From Pantoea sp. 18069 (lineage in GTDB: Bacteria > Pseudomonadota > Gammaproteobacteria > Burkholderiales > Burkholderiaceae_C), in NCBI RefSeq assembly GCF_902706035.1, contig NZ_CACSJA010000013.1, positions 82,986 to 146,985 of the forward strand: a DNA stretch of 64,000 nucleotides, given 5' to 3'. Under the pieces are notes generated by a model. The model had not been told where the DNA came from. It did not search any database and saw only the letters and a list, made by a program, of their open reading frames with translations. Within the stretch, counting starts at the first letter, position 1. The number at the start of each line of letters is the position of its first letter. The translations under genes and the position numbers were made by a program. Below, piece by piece: positions 46,284 to 57,060 of this stretch.

Positions 46284-47336
46284 GTGATACCGACGCAGCC
46301 TCCACCCGCCATCGAGCCCCACGCAGCCCGTTTCACCGCGCCCCATATGGAGACCGCCCCCTTCTCGGTGCTGGTCGTGGAGGACCAGGCGTCCATGCGT
46401 GCCTCGCTGGTGCAGGAACTGCAGCACGCGGGCGTGACCGAAGTCATGGAAGCGGCCGACGGCCAGATCGCGCTGCAGTTGTTCAAGCTGCGACGTCCCG
46501 ACCTGGTGCTGCTCGACATCCGCCTGCCCGGCCTCGACGGCTATGGCGTAGCCCACCAGATGCGCGAATCCGAGGCCGGCGACTGGACTCCCATCATTTT
46601 CCTCTCGGGCCTGGACACCGACCTCGACGTCTGGCGCGGCATTGAATCCGGCGGCGACGACTACCTGGTCAAGCCGGTCAAGCCCATCGTGCTGGTCGCC
46701 AAGCTGCGCGCCATGCGCCGCCTGCTGGACATGCGCCGCCGGCTGATTTCGATGTCGGCCGAGTTGCACCTGGCCAACCAGCGGCTCAACGAGATGGTCG
46801 AAATGGATGCGCTCACCGGCCTGGTCAACCGCCGGGGGTTCGACCGCATGCTGCATGCGGAAATCACTTCGGCGCGGCGTGACAACAAGCCGCTGACCTT
46901 GATGCTTTGCGACCTCGACCACTTCAAGCGCTACAACGACAGCTGCGGCCACGTCAAGGGCGACGAATGCCTGCGCGCCGTGGGCAAGCTGCTGCGCGAT
47001 GTCTGCATGCGCCCGCGCGACGTGGCCTCGCGCTATGGCGGCGAGGAATTCGCCATGATCCTGCCCAACACCCCGCGCTCGGGCGCCATGACGTTCGCGC
47101 GCGCGCTCGGCAAGATGCTGCGCGTGCGCGCCATCCATCACCCCGACTCCCCACTGGGCGATGTGCTCACGCTTTCAGGCGGCATCACGACCTGCATTCC
47201 CGACGAAAGCACCAATGCCGAAAGCATGGTGATGCGCGCCGACCAGGCCCTCTATGCGGCCAAGGCCCAGGGCCGGGACCGCTTTTTCAGCTTCGAGATG
47301 CAGATGGATACGATTGAACAGCGAAACACGCCCTGA
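46284..47336 (+). CDS. Response regulator with GGDEF diguanylate cyclase domain
   Basis: A 350-residue two-domain protein. A receiver domain occupies about 27-145 (SVLVVEDQASMRASLVQEL, phospho-acceptor Asp in LVLLDIRLPGLDGYG, Lys in DDYLVKPVKP). A coiled linker at 150-180 leads to a GGDEF domain (MDALTGLVNRRGFDRML; active site SRYGGEEFAMILP). RPRD lies five residues before GGEEF and fits the RxxD product-inhibition site. It should make cyclic di-GMP in response to phosphorylation, like PleD/WspR types. The GTG at 46284 after AGGAAA is used; an ATG at 46347 is the alternative. No sensor kinase is adjacent. Confidence 0.93.
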   Translation: MIPTQPPPAIEPHAARFTAPHMETAPFSVLVVEDQASMRASLVQELQHAGVTEVMEAADGQIALQLFKLRRPDLVLLDIRLPGLDGYGVAHQMRESEAGDWTPIIFLSGLDTDLDVWRGIESGGDDYLVKPVKPIVLVAKLRAMRRLLDMRRRLISMSAELHLANQRLNEMVEMDALTGLVNRRGFDRMLHAEITSARRDNKPLTLMLCDLDHFKRYNDSCGHVKGDECLRAVGKLLRDVCMRPRDVASRYGGEEFAMILPNTPRSGAMTFARALGKMLRVRAIHHPDSPLGDVLTLSGGITTCIPDESTNAESMVMRADQALYAAKAQGRDRFFSFEMQMDTIEQRNTP

Positions 47337-47396
47337 GCGTGCCGCCCTGCGCCTGACAGGCACCCCCTTGACCCCCTCACCCTGCCGGCCCCCGCC

Positions 47397-47425
47397 CACC
47401 CTGAGCGTGTCGAAGGGTCGAAGCG
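47397..47425 (+). repeat. Single REP-like unit
   Basis: CACCCTGAGCGTGTCGAAGG with GTCGAAG following, a copy of the same REP-like core as at 9704-10112, between the cyclase and channel genes. Confidence 0.55.
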
Positions 47426-47504
47426 TGCGTGGAGGGCGGCGCGTCCAGCAATAGCCTGATAGGCTTGTGGCCCTGCCTTTTCTCTTTGTTGACCGATTGG
47501 AGCT

Positions 47505-48143
47505 ATGCGTCGTCTTTCAATTCACCTGCCCATCTGGCTGCAGGACTGGCTGGAAGTCCTGATTCCGGCCGCGCAAATTCTGTTGATCCTGTTTGCCGCC
47601 TGGCTGATCAACCTGTTCTTCAAGCGCGTGATCTACCGCACCGGCGCCCACTATGCGCTGCCCCGCGAGCTGCTGGTGCCGCTGCGCGGCACGATCCGCT
47701 GGCTGATCATTGCCGCCACCATGCTGCTGATTCTCGAGCGCCTGGGCGTTTCGGCCACGGTGCTGTGGACGGCCTTCACCGGGTTTGCAACCGTCGGCGC
47801 GGTCGCGTTCTTCGCGGCCTGGAGCGTGCTGTCCAACCTGTTTTGCGCGCTGCTGATCGTCACCGTCGGCCCCTACCGCCTGGGCGACTACATCGAGCTG
47901 CTCGACACCGCGGAAAAACCCGGCGCCAAGGGGCGCGTGGTCGACATCAACATGCTCTACACCACGCTGGAAGACGCCTCCACGTCGCACCGCGAGGGCG
48001 CGCTGCTGCAGATTCCGAATTCGCTGATCTTCCAGCGCGTGGTGCGCCGCTGGAAAGGCGGAATCCATGCCCATGTGCCCGACGATGCGCCGCCGTCGGC
48101 GCAAGAAGAGGCCGCGGCGCAGGAGCTGACCACGCGCGCCTGA
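47505..48143 (+). CDS. Small-conductance mechanosensitive channel (MscS family)
   Basis: A 212-residue protein, shorter than E. coli MscS (286). Predicted helices: residues 16-38 (VLIPAAQILLILFAAWLINL), 57-80 (IRWLIIAATMLLILERLGVS), and a pore helix from 87 (WTAFTGFATVGAVAFFAAWS, Gly/Ala-rich as in TM3). The beta domain follows (PYRLGDYIELLD, GRVVDINMLYTTLED, LLQIPNSLIFQRVVRRWKG). The C-terminal alpha-beta domain of MscS is largely missing and replaced by an acidic tail. It probably releases solutes on hypo-osmotic shock. Confidence 0.9.
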   Translation: MRRLSIHLPIWLQDWLEVLIPAAQILLILFAAWLINLFFKRVIYRTGAHYALPRELLVPLRGTIRWLIIAATMLLILERLGVSATVLWTAFTGFATVGAVAFFAAWSVLSNLFCALLIVTVGPYRLGDYIELLDTAEKPGAKGRVVDINMLYTTLEDASTSHREGALLQIPNSLIFQRVVRRWKGGIHAHVPDDAPPSAQEEAAAQELTTRA

Positions 48144-48221
48144 AATACTGGCCGGACGACGGAACCCATTCGCCGCTATGGTGACTAACCACGGTCCATC
48201 TTGCCGAATGAGGAAGCGCCC

Positions 48222-48665
48222 ATGCCCGAGTCCTACCAGAATCTTTTGACGACGCTTGCGCAGGAAATCGGGCTCGAGGCCGCCGCGCTGATCGCGACCG
48301 AGGAAATCATCATTGATGATCTGCCCATAGGTCTGCAGCTCCAAGGTGAAGGCGAACGCGCGGAAGTCGTGCTGTGCAGCCTGCTGGCGGCGCCGCAAAT
48401 GGACCGCTGGGACGAGGTCGTGCGCGCGCTGATGCACGCCAACCACCTCTATGACGGCACCCCTGGCGCCACGCTGGGCATGCTGCCCGACGACACGGTC
48501 AGCCTCAATGTGCGCCGGCCGCTGCGCGCGCTCGATGCGCACAAGCTAGCCGTGCTGCTCGCCAAGACCGCCGACCTCGGCCTGGCCTGGCAGGACTTCA
48601 TTGTGTCGGGTCACGCCACACCCGGCGTGCCTGCATTTTTCGATACCACGGGCACGCACGCCTGA
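48222..48665 (+). CDS. CesT-like (type III chaperone fold) protein
   Basis: A 147-residue protein resembling the CesT/Tir chaperone family: MPESYQNLLTTLAQEIGLEA, TEEIIIDDLPIGLQLQGEGE, VVLCSLLAAP and a helix near EVVRALMHANHLYDGTPGAT, then TLGMLPDDTVSLNVRRPLRA. AGGA lies 8 bases before the ATG. No type III secretion genes are present in the window, so it is probably a stand-alone chaperone-fold protein of unknown partner. It converges with nagZ, with only 18 bases between the stops and no terminator seen. Confidence 0.75.
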   Translation: MPESYQNLLTTLAQEIGLEAAALIATEEIIIDDLPIGLQLQGEGERAEVVLCSLLAAPQMDRWDEVVRALMHANHLYDGTPGATLGMLPDDTVSLNVRRPLRALDAHKLAVLLAKTADLGLAWQDFIVSGHATPGVPAFFDTTGTHA

Positions 48666-48683
48666 ACGCCTGCGCCGCGAAAT

Positions 48684-49775
48684 TCAGGGCAGGCAGTCGA
48701 GCGCGTTGCGGTAGGCGGGCTGGAGCATCAGTTCGTCCCAGCTCTGCGGCAGGGTTTCGGGCAGCAGCGCCAGACGGCGCGCTTCGCTGTCGGGGCTGGC
48801 CGTCCAGCGGCCCTGCTCGCGCGCGGTCTGCATGCCGCCCAGCCATTCATCGAGCGCAGCGCCGCCGTTGAGGCTCTGGTTGCACAGCAGCGCCATGTCG
48901 CAGCCCGCGTTCAGGGCTTCGATGGCGGCCGCGGTGAAGTCGAGCGTGCGGCCGCCGAGCCGGCGCGCGGCTTCCATGCTCAGGTCGTCGCTGAAGATCG
49001 CGCCGTCAAAGCGCAGCCGGCCACGCAGGATGTCCTGCAACCATTTTTCCGAGAAACCCGCGGGGCGCTTGTCGACCCTGGAATAGATCACATGCGCCGG
49101 CATGACGCTGGTCAGCACCGAGGCCAGCCACGGATAGGGCGCGGCATCGTCGGCGAGAATCGCCTGCAGGCCGCGACTGTCGACGGGAATGTCGGTGTGC
49201 GAATCGGCCTTGACGAAGCCATGGCCGGGAAAATGCTTGCCGCAGTTGGCCATGCCGGCCTGCAGCAGGCCGTGCATCAGGCTCTTGGCCAGCGCCGCGA
49301 CCACGCGCGCATCCGAATGGAAGGCGCGGTCGCCGATCACGCCGCTTTCGCCCCAGTCGAGGTCCAGCACCGGCGTGAACGAGAAATCGACGCCGCAGGC
49401 GCGCAGCTCGCTGCCCAGCACATAGCCCGCGGCCGTGGCCGCGTCCATGGCCCGCAGCGCACCACTGCCTTCGCGGCGCTTCGCGCCCTGGCCGTCATCC
49501 ATCCACATGCTGCCGAAAGCGCGCATCGCGGGCAGATGGGTGAAGCCATCGGTGCGAAAGCGCTGCACGCGCCCGCCTTCATGGTCCACGCAGATCAGCA
49601 GGTCTTCGCGCACCGCCTTGATGTCGGCCGTGAGCGCCAGCAGCTGGGCCCTGTCCTGCCAGTTGCGCGCGAACAGGATCATGCCGCCGACCAGCGGGTG
49701 CGCAAGGCGCGCGCGGTCGGCGGGCGTGAGTTCGGTGCCCGCGATGTCGATGATGAGGGGAGCGTGCTCGGTCAT
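48684..49775 (-). CDS. nagZ: Beta-N-acetylhexosaminidase NagZ
   Basis: Cytoplasmic glycoside hydrolase family 3 enzyme that removes GlcNAc from anhydromuropeptides during murein recycling. The 363-residue protein has HPLVGGMILFARN, CVDHEGGRVQRF, and the catalytic histidine loop NCGKHFPGHGFVKADSHTDI with Asp-His characteristic of NagZ, plus the nucleophile Asp in GAIFSDDLSMEAARR. Last gene of the rpoE-to-nagZ minus-strand block, downstream of acpS. Confidence 0.96.
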   Translation of the reverse strand: MTEHAPLIIDIAGTELTPADRARLAHPLVGGMILFARNWQDRAQLLALTADIKAVREDLLICVDHEGGRVQRFRTDGFTHLPAMRAFGSMWMDDGQGAKRREGSGALRAMDAATAAGYVLGSELRACGVDFSFTPVLDLDWGESGVIGDRAFHSDARVVAALAKSLMHGLLQAGMANCGKHFPGHGFVKADSHTDIPVDSRGLQAILADDAAPYPWLASVLTSVMPAHVIYSRVDKRPAGFSEKWLQDILRGRLRFDGAIFSDDLSMEAARRLGGRTLDFTAAAIEALNAGCDMALLCNQSLNGGAALDEWLGGMQTAREQGRWTASPDSEARRLALLPETLPQSWDELMLQPAYRNALDCLP

Positions 49776-49837
49776 GTCCGGCCTTCAGGAATCAATCAAG
49801 CCCCGGATGATGCCAGCACCGCTGGCGCGCACGGCAA

Positions 49838-50236
49838 CTATCCGGCTTTTTTCTCGACCACGCAGAAGCTCGCGGCGTAGTCGCTTTCGTCGGTCACGCT
49901 CAGATGCACCTGCAGGCCCTGGGCTTCGAACCAATCTTTCAGCGCGCCATGCAGCACGATGCTGGGCTGGCCGCTGGGCAGGTTGACGATTTCGCAGTGG
50001 CGCCAGGTCATGGGCATGCGCATGCCCAGGCCTATGGCCTTGCTGAACGACTCCTTGGCGGAAAAGCGCGTCGCCATGTAGCGCACGCCGCGGTCCGGCC
50101 AGCGCGCACTGCGCGCGCGCCAGGTCGCGAGTTCGCCGTCGGCCAGCACCTTCTCGGCAAAGCGGTCGCCCAGGCGCTCCAGGCTCGAACGGATGCGCCG
50201 CACATCGCAGATATCGGTGCCTATGCCGTAGATCAT
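49838..50236 (-). CDS. acpS: Holo-[acyl-carrier-protein] synthase
   Basis: Transfers phosphopantetheine from CoA to the conserved serine of AcpP (gene at 61.9 kb). The 132-residue trimeric AcpS-type protein has [20 protein letters not shown] with the metal-binding Asp, and [15 protein letters not shown] with the catalytic Glu-Ser-Lys block. Its ATG overlaps the pdxJ stop, so the two are translationally coupled. Confidence 0.96.
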   Translation of the reverse strand: MIYGIGTDICDVRRIRSSLERLGDRFAEKVLADGELATWRARSARWPDRGVRYMATRFSAKESFSKAIGLGMRMPMTWRHCEIVNLPSGQPSIVLHGALKDWFEAQGLQVHLSVTDESDYAASFCVVEKKAG

Positions 50237-51024
50237 GGCGTCAGGCCGCCCGAGCCCGTCTTGGAGCGCATGCCGGCATCTATGGTCTCTTGGTAGGCCT
50301 GCACCGCACCCGCATAGCCGCGCTCGAGCGCATCGGCAATCAATGCATGGCCGATAGAGACTTCCTGCAGGCCCGGCACCTGGGCCACGAAGGCCGCGAG
50401 GTTGTCCAGGCTCAGGTCATGGCCGGCGTTGACGCCCAAGCCCGCGTCCAGCGCCGCCTGGGCCGCTGCGCGGTAGGCCTCGAGCTGCTCGGCCTGCGCG
50501 GGTGTACCCCAGGCCGCGGCATAGGGCTCGGTGTAGAGCTCGACACGGTCCGCGCCCACGGCCTTGGCGTCCGCCATCTGTTCAGGAATCGGGTCCATGA
50601 ACAGGCTCACGCGCACGCCCAGGGCCTGGCATTCGGCGATCAGCGGCGCGAGGCGCTCGGCGTCCTGGGGAAAGATCCAGCCGTGGTCGCTGGTGAACTG
50701 GTCTTCGCCGTCGGGCACGAAGGTCGCCTGGTGGGGCCGCTGGGCACGGATGAAGTCCATCAGGTTGTGAAAAGGATTGCCTTCGATGTTGTATTCGGCC
50801 TGCGGCCACTGCTGCAGCAGCTCGTGCAGCTCCTGCACGTCACTGGCGCGGATATGGCGCTCGTCGGGCCGCGGGTGCACGGTGATGCCCTGCGCACCGG
50901 CTTCTAGGCAGAGCCGGGCCGCAACCGTCACGCTGGGAATGCCCAGATGGCGCGTATTGCGCACCAAGGCAACTTTATTCACATTGACCGACAGCGCGGT
51001 ACGGGAAGAGGCGGAAGTGGTCAT
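50233..51024 (-). CDS. pdxJ: Pyridoxine 5'-phosphate synthase
   Basis: Condenses 1-deoxyxylulose 5-phosphate with 3-amino-2-oxopropyl phosphate to make PNP, the ring-closing step of vitamin B6 synthesis. The 263-residue TIM barrel starts at 51024 ([20 protein letters not shown]), inside the recO stop (ATGA). Visible: [63 protein letters not shown] and [11 protein letters not shown]. The frame runs open to 51549, but that stretch is antisense-like overlap with recO. The recO-pdxJ-acpS order is typical of proteobacteria. Confidence 0.97.
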   Translation of the reverse strand: MTTSASSRTALSVNVNKVALVRNTRHLGIPSVTVAARLCLEAGAQGITVHPRPDERHIRASDVQELHELLQQWPQAEYNIEGNPFHNLMDFIRAQRPHQATFVPDGEDQFTSDHGWIFPQDAERLAPLIAECQALGVRVSLFMDPIPEQMADAKAVGADRVELYTEPYAAAWGTPAQAEQLEAYRAAAQAALDAGLGVNAGHDLSLDNLAAFVAQVPGLQEVSIGHALIADALERGYAGAVQAYQETIDAGMRSKTGSGGLTP

Positions 51025-51791
51025 AGGTTTTGCAGATCCATCATCAACTGGCGGGTGCGCAGCAAGGGACTGCCGCAATGGTATTGCAGCAGCGTGCGCA
51101 GTTGGGATTTGAGGGCCAGCGCCACGGGCGCGGCCGCGCGCAGCGTCGCGGTATAGGCCTGCGGCGAATGGCCCGTGCCAAGCGCTTGCTCGAGTGCGCG
51201 CCACTGGGAGCCCGTGAGCGCCGCGCGCTCGCCGGCCGCGGCCTGGCGCAGCCCGCCTTCGGGCACGAGCATGTAGCGCTTGCCGGCGCTGAGCGCCGAC
51301 AGCGTCATGGTTTCCTCGGCCAGGCCGGGCAGCAGGCCCAGTTCGCGCAGCAGCACCAGCTCGAACGCACGCAGCACGGGCTCGAGCGCTTCGCCCTGGG
51401 TGCCGGCAAGCACGCGCACCACGCCGCCATAGACGTCGAACAGCGCCGCATACGGGTCGTCGCGCGCCATCAGGCGCAGCAGCAGCTCGTTGAGGTACAT
51501 GCCCGAGAGCAAGGCCTCGCCCATGGGCATCACATGGCCTCCGGCCCACTCCGCGCCCTTGAGGGTGTGGATTTCGGCGTTGCCTTCGGCGCCCAGCGTA
51601 TAGGTCAGGCGCAGCGGCTGCAGCGGCAGCAGCACCGGGCGGAAATTCGACGTCGGCTTCTTCGCGCCCCGGGCCGCGAGCGCGACCCGCCCGCGGTGGC
51701 GTGTGAACACCTCCAGAATCAGGCTGGATTCGCTCCAGTCATAGCTGTGGAGCACAAAGGCGGGTTCGTCGGAGACGCGCTTGGCGGCCAT
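51021..51791 (-). CDS. recO: DNA repair protein RecO
   Basis: Recombination mediator of the RecFOR pathway; binds single-strand DNA and RecR and loads RecA at gaps. The 256-residue protein starts [20 protein letters not shown], with the N-terminal OB fold ([20 protein letters not shown] and [15 protein letters not shown]), and a helical C-terminal part ([20 protein letters not shown]). It lacks the zinc cysteines found in some RecO proteins. It is preceded by era after 14 bases. Confidence 0.94.
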   Translation of the reverse strand: MAAKRVSDEPAFVLHSYDWSESSLILEVFTRHRGRVALAARGAKKPTSNFRPVLLPLQPLRLTYTLGAEGNAEIHTLKGAEWAGGHVMPMGEALLSGMYLNELLLRLMARDDPYAALFDVYGGVVRVLAGTQGEALEPVLRAFELVLLRELGLLPGLAEETMTLSALSAGKRYMLVPEGGLRQAAAGERAALTGSQWRALEQALGTGHSPQAYTATLRAAAPVALALKSQLRTLLQYHCGSPLLRTRQLMMDLQNL

Positions 51792-51805
51792 GCCGGCCTG
51801 GAAGG

Positions 51806-52810
51806 CTATTCGTAACCGAAGGAGCGCACGCGCGCTTCATCGTCGGCCCAGCCCGAGCGCACCTTGACCCAGACTTCGAGGAACACCTTGGCGTCGAGCA
51901 GGCGCTCGAGTTCCTGGCGCGCTTCGGTGCTGATGCGCTTGAGGCGATCACCCTTGTCGCCGATCACCATCGCCTTGTGGCCGTCGCGCTCGACGACGAT
52001 GGTCACGGCGACGCGCACGAAGCGCTTGTGTTCCTTGCTCTTTTCCTCGGTGAACTTGTCGAGCACCACCGTGGAGGTGTAGGGCAGTTCGTCGCCGGTG
52101 AAGCGAAACAGCTTTTCGCGCACGGTTTCCGTGACCAGGAATTTCTCGCTGCGGTCCGTGAGCTCGTCCGGGCCGTAGAACCAGGCCTGTTCGGGCAGGT
52201 ACTTCTCGCAGATGCCGAACAGGCGCTGGATGTCGTCGCGCTTCTTCGCCGACATGGGCACGAACTCGGTGAACGGATGGCGCTCCTGCATGCTCTTGAG
52301 CCAGGGCGCGAGGTCGGCGCGGCGATGCACCTGGTCGAGCTTGTTGGCCAGCAGCAGCGTGGGAATGCCGGGCTTGAACAGGCTCAGCACCTTGGCGTCG
52401 GCCAGCGTGAAGTTGCCCGCTTCGACGACGAACAGGATCAGGTCGACGTCGCTGATCGCGCCCATGACGGTCTTGTTCAGCGACTTGTTGAGCGCGGTCG
52501 AATGCTGGGTCTGGAAGCCCGGCGTGTCGACGAACACGAACTGGGTGGCTTCGCGCGTGGCGATGCCGGTGATGCGGTGGCGCGTGGTCTGCGCCTTGCG
52601 CGACGTGATGCTGATCTTCTGGCCGACCAGGGCGTTCATCAGCGTCGACTTGCCGACGTTGGGCTTGCCGACGATGGCGATCAGGCCGCAGCGCTGGCCT
52701 TCGACATGGACCGGCGCGCCGGCGGCGGCCAGCATCGCACCGATATCGTCTTGCGCCGCAGGCTTTTCCTCGCCTGCGTCGCCGGCTACGTCGTGGGTAG
52801 CGTCATTCAT
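51806..52810 (-). CDS. era: GTPase Era
   Basis: Ribosome assembly GTPase that binds the 3' end of 16S rRNA. The 334-residue protein has an N-terminal acidic extension of about 35 residues. The G domain follows with G1 [21 protein letters not shown]2/G3 region [20 protein letters not shown] with DTPG, and G4 LANKLDQV. The C-terminal KH domain has [20 protein letters not shown]. The ATG overlaps rnc by 8 bases, so it is cotranslated with RNase III. Confidence 0.97.
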   Translation of the reverse strand: MNDATHDVAGDAGEEKPAAQDDIGAMLAAAGAPVHVEGQRCGLIAIVGKPNVGKSTLMNALVGQKISITSRKAQTTRHRITGIATREATQFVFVDTPGFQTQHSTALNKSLNKTVMGAISDVDLILFVVEAGNFTLADAKVLSLFKPGIPTLLLANKLDQVHRRADLAPWLKSMQERHPFTEFVPMSAKKRDDIQRLFGICEKYLPEQAWFYGPDELTDRSEKFLVTETVREKLFRFTGDELPYTSTVVLDKFTEEKSKEHKRFVRVAVTIVVERDGHKAMVIGDKGDRLKRISTEARQELERLLDAKVFLEVWVKVRSGWADDEARVRSFGYE

Positions 52811-53489
52811 GGTTTTTTGCTTTCAATGTGGTCAACATGGCCTCGGCCGCGGCCTGTTCGCCCGCGCGGCGGGATCCACCCATGCCGCGCTCGACCAGGT
52901 CCATCTCGGCGATGGCGCATTCAATTTCAAACTGCTGGCGGTGCGCCGCGCCGGTGGTCGCCACCACACGGTACTGCGGCAGCTTCATCTTTCGGCCCTG
53001 CAGCCATTCCTGGAGTGCGGTTTTTGCATCCTTGGCCGCCGCGTCCATCTGCGGATTGATTTCCACCTTCTCGAACAGATGGTGCACCAGCACTTCGGCC
53101 GGCGTATAGCCTGCATCGAGGTAGACGGCGCCGATCACGGCTTCAACCGCGTCGGCCAGGATGGACGGGCGCTGCTTGCCACCCGACTTGAACTCGCCTT
53201 CGCCCAGCCGCAGCACGTCGGACAACTGCAGGCGCACGGCGATGCGGTGCAGCGTGTCCTGCTTGACAAGGTTGGCGCGCACGCGCGAGAGGTCGCCTTC
53301 GGGCAGCGAGCGCAGGCGCTCGAACAGCAGGCTCGAAATCGCCAGGCTCAGCACCGAGTCGCCGAGAAACTCGAGGCGTTCGTTATGGTCTGCCGAAAAA
53401 CTGCGGTGCGTCAGCGCACGCTGCAGCAAGGCAGAGTCTTTGAATGTGTACTGCAGGCGCTGCTGCAATGCGATAAGTCCGGGTTGCAC
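52803..53489 (-). CDS. rnc: Ribonuclease III
   Basis: Double-strand RNA endonuclease processing rRNA and mRNA. The 228-residue protein has the RNase III signature [20 protein letters not shown], the second acidic site in [18 protein letters not shown], and a C-terminal double-strand RNA-binding domain ([20 protein letters not shown]). It starts with GTG directly after the stop of the DUF4845 gene, with no gap, so translation is coupled. Confidence 0.97.
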   Translation of the reverse strand: MQPGLIALQQRLQYTFKDSALLQRALTHRSFSADHNERLEFLGDSVLSLAISSLLFERLRSLPEGDLSRVRANLVKQDTLHRIAVRLQLSDVLRLGEGEFKSGGKQRPSILADAVEAVIGAVYLDAGYTPAEVLVHHLFEKVEINPQMDAAAKDAKTALQEWLQGRKMKLPQYRVVATTGAAHRQQFEIECAIAEMDLVERGMGGSRRAGEQAAAEAMLTTLKAKNHE

Positions 53490-53855
53490 CTAGGGAATCT
53501 GTTTCTCGAAACGGTAGACGAGGTAGGCCGGCCCTGCGAGCGCAATCTCGCGGGTGTAGCTGAAGGAGACCTGCACCCGTTCGTTGTGCTTGGTCACCTC
53601 CAGGTCCGAGCCCTGAATGGAAGTAATGCTGTCGATCACCGCGGCGCGGTCGAAGATGGCGCGCACTTCAGGCACCGTGGCGCCCTCGCGGGCGGCCTTC
53701 TTGGCCGCCTTGAGAACGGCCTGGTATTCGATGAAGATGGGCACGGATTGTCCACCAATCGCGACCAGCGCGACGGCGACCACCGCCAGAAACACCAGGC
53801 CCAGAAAGGACAGCCCACGCTGGCGCGTGCGGCGGGCGATGTTCAGCATTCTCAT
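53490..53855 (-). CDS. DUF4845 domain protein, single-pass membrane
   Basis: A 121-residue protein with a basic N terminus (MRMLNIARRTRQRGLSFLGL) and a membrane helix at about 15-35 (FLGLVFLAVVAVALVAIGGQ). A short periplasmic domain with the DUF4845 pattern follows (PIFIEYQAVLKAAKKAAREG; FSYTREIALAGPAYLVYRFE). Always found between lepB and rnc in betaproteobacteria. The role is unknown; the N terminus has a pilin-like character. GAGGAGA precedes the ATG. Confidence 0.9.
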   Translation of the reverse strand: MRMLNIARRTRQRGLSFLGLVFLAVVAVALVAIGGQSVPIFIEYQAVLKAAKKAAREGATVPEVRAIFDRAAVIDSITSIQGSDLEVTKHNERVQVSFSYTREIALAGPAYLVYRFEKQIP

Positions 53856-53911
53856 GTTCCCGTCTCCTCGTCGCGGGCCCTCTCGGCCCGGGCCAATATG
53901 TGTGCCAGCGT

Positions 53912-54888
53912 TCAGTGGAAACCACCGATGCGCTGGATGTCGCCGAAGTTCATCCAGACAAAGAAGGCCTTGCCGACGATGTTCTCGTCAGGCACGAAGC
54001 CCCAGTAGCGCGAATCGAGCGAATTGTCGCGATTGTCGCCCATCACGAAATAATGCCCTTCAGGCACCTTGCAGCTCACGCCTTCGACACTGTAGCGGCA
54101 GTTCTCGCGGTAGGCAAAATCGCTTGCGCCCTGGATGAAGGCCGGCGTGCGCGTATCGTTGAGCAGGCGGTGCGGCTTGTCGCCGAGCTTTTCCTCCAGC
54201 TGCTGGAAATAACGCATGGCGTCCTTCTCGAAGAAGTCGGGCAGGCTGCTGGTCTCGACAACCTGGCCGTTGATCGTCAGGCGCTTGTTCAGGTAGGCGA
54301 TCTCGTCGCCCGGCACGCCGACCACACGCTTGATGTAGTCGAGGTTGGGCTGGGGCGGGTAGCGGAACACCATCACGTCGCCGCGCTGCGGGTCGCCGGC
54401 ATCGATGATCTTCTTGTTGATCACCGGCAGGCGCACGCCGTAGGTGAACTTGTTGACCAGGATCAGGTCACCGACCATCAGCGTCGGAATCATGGAGCCC
54501 GAGGGAATCTTGAACGGCTCGAACAGGAAGGAGCGCAGCACGAAGACGATGGCGATCACCGGGAACAGGCCGGCGGTCCAGTCCAGCCACCAGGGCTGCA
54601 TCAGCACGCGCCCGCGCGCCTCGGGGCTGACTTCGATATCGAGCTTGGCGATGCCCTTGCGGTCGAGTTCGGCACGGCGCTCCACGGCGGCCTGCTCCAG
54701 CGCGGCAGCGGCCTTGCGCCGGCGGGGCCAGAAGTACAGGCGCTCGCTGACCCAGTAGACGCCGGTCACCACGGTGGCCAGGAACAGCAGCAGCGAAAAG
54801 TTGCCCTGCAGAAATCCCAGGTACCAGGCGCCGATGTATCCCACGAAAGCAGCCAGCACGGCTGCCGTGATCCATTGCATTGCTCGCA

Positions 54889-54889
<1 letters not shown>
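53912..54889 (-). CDS. lepB: Signal peptidase I
   Basis: Membrane serine protease that removes signal peptides on the outer face of the inner membrane. The 325-residue protein has two N-terminal membrane helices at about 8-45 and one near 105-120 (FPVIAIVFVLRSFLFEPFKI), catalytic Ser in IPSGSMIPTLMVGD, Lys in NLDYIKRVVGVPGDEIAYL, and the GHYFVMGDNRDNSLDSRYWG box. The ATG overlaps the lepA stop (TGATG), preceded by GGAGG in the lepA coding end. Confidence 0.97.
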
Positions 54890-56697
<1,808 letters not shown>

Positions 56698-56745
56698 CAA
56701 CGAAGGGCGTCTGGTAAGAAAAAAACGAAGGGGGGCGCGTGCAAG

Positions 56746-56777
56746 AAAAAAGGGCGCGTCGACTTAGGACGCGCCCT
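56746..56777 (-). terminator. Intrinsic terminator upstream of lepA
   Basis: On the minus strand AGGGCGCGTC, loop CTAAGTC, GACGCGCCCT and TTTTT: a perfect 10-pair stem. It separates mucD from lepA. The remaining part of the 56700-57060 gap contains only the candidate promoter at 56817-56844. Confidence 0.92.
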
Positions 56778-56816
56778 GAACCAACAATCTAGGGCAACTG
56801 CGATGGTTGGGACTTC

Positions 56817-56844
56817 ATTGTAGGCAAAAAGCCCATATTCAGAA
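56817..56844 (-). promoter_or_regulatory. Candidate promoter ahead of the lepA terminator
   Basis: Minus-strand TTCTGA (56844-56839) and TACAAT (56822-56817) with a 16-base spacer. It lies upstream of the terminator at 56777, so transcripts would be short unless read-through occurs; it may drive a small RNA or an attenuated lepA-lepB operon. Confidence 0.4.
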
Positions 56845-57060
56845 GCCCGCCCCACCGTCCCTCGAAGGGAATTGCCACATGGCGACAGGGGAATGCGTGC
56901 GGGCGCGTGCGCCCGCGCTGCGCACCCGGAGGTTTTCCGGCGTGCGTCAGCGCCGCAGCCCGTCGAGGCCGCAACAGGCGATTCTACCCAATGCGCCACG
57001 GGCCGCGTATTGGTGGCTCAAGCGCTTCTCCAGGGATTGGCGCCTGTCCACCGCCGGCGC

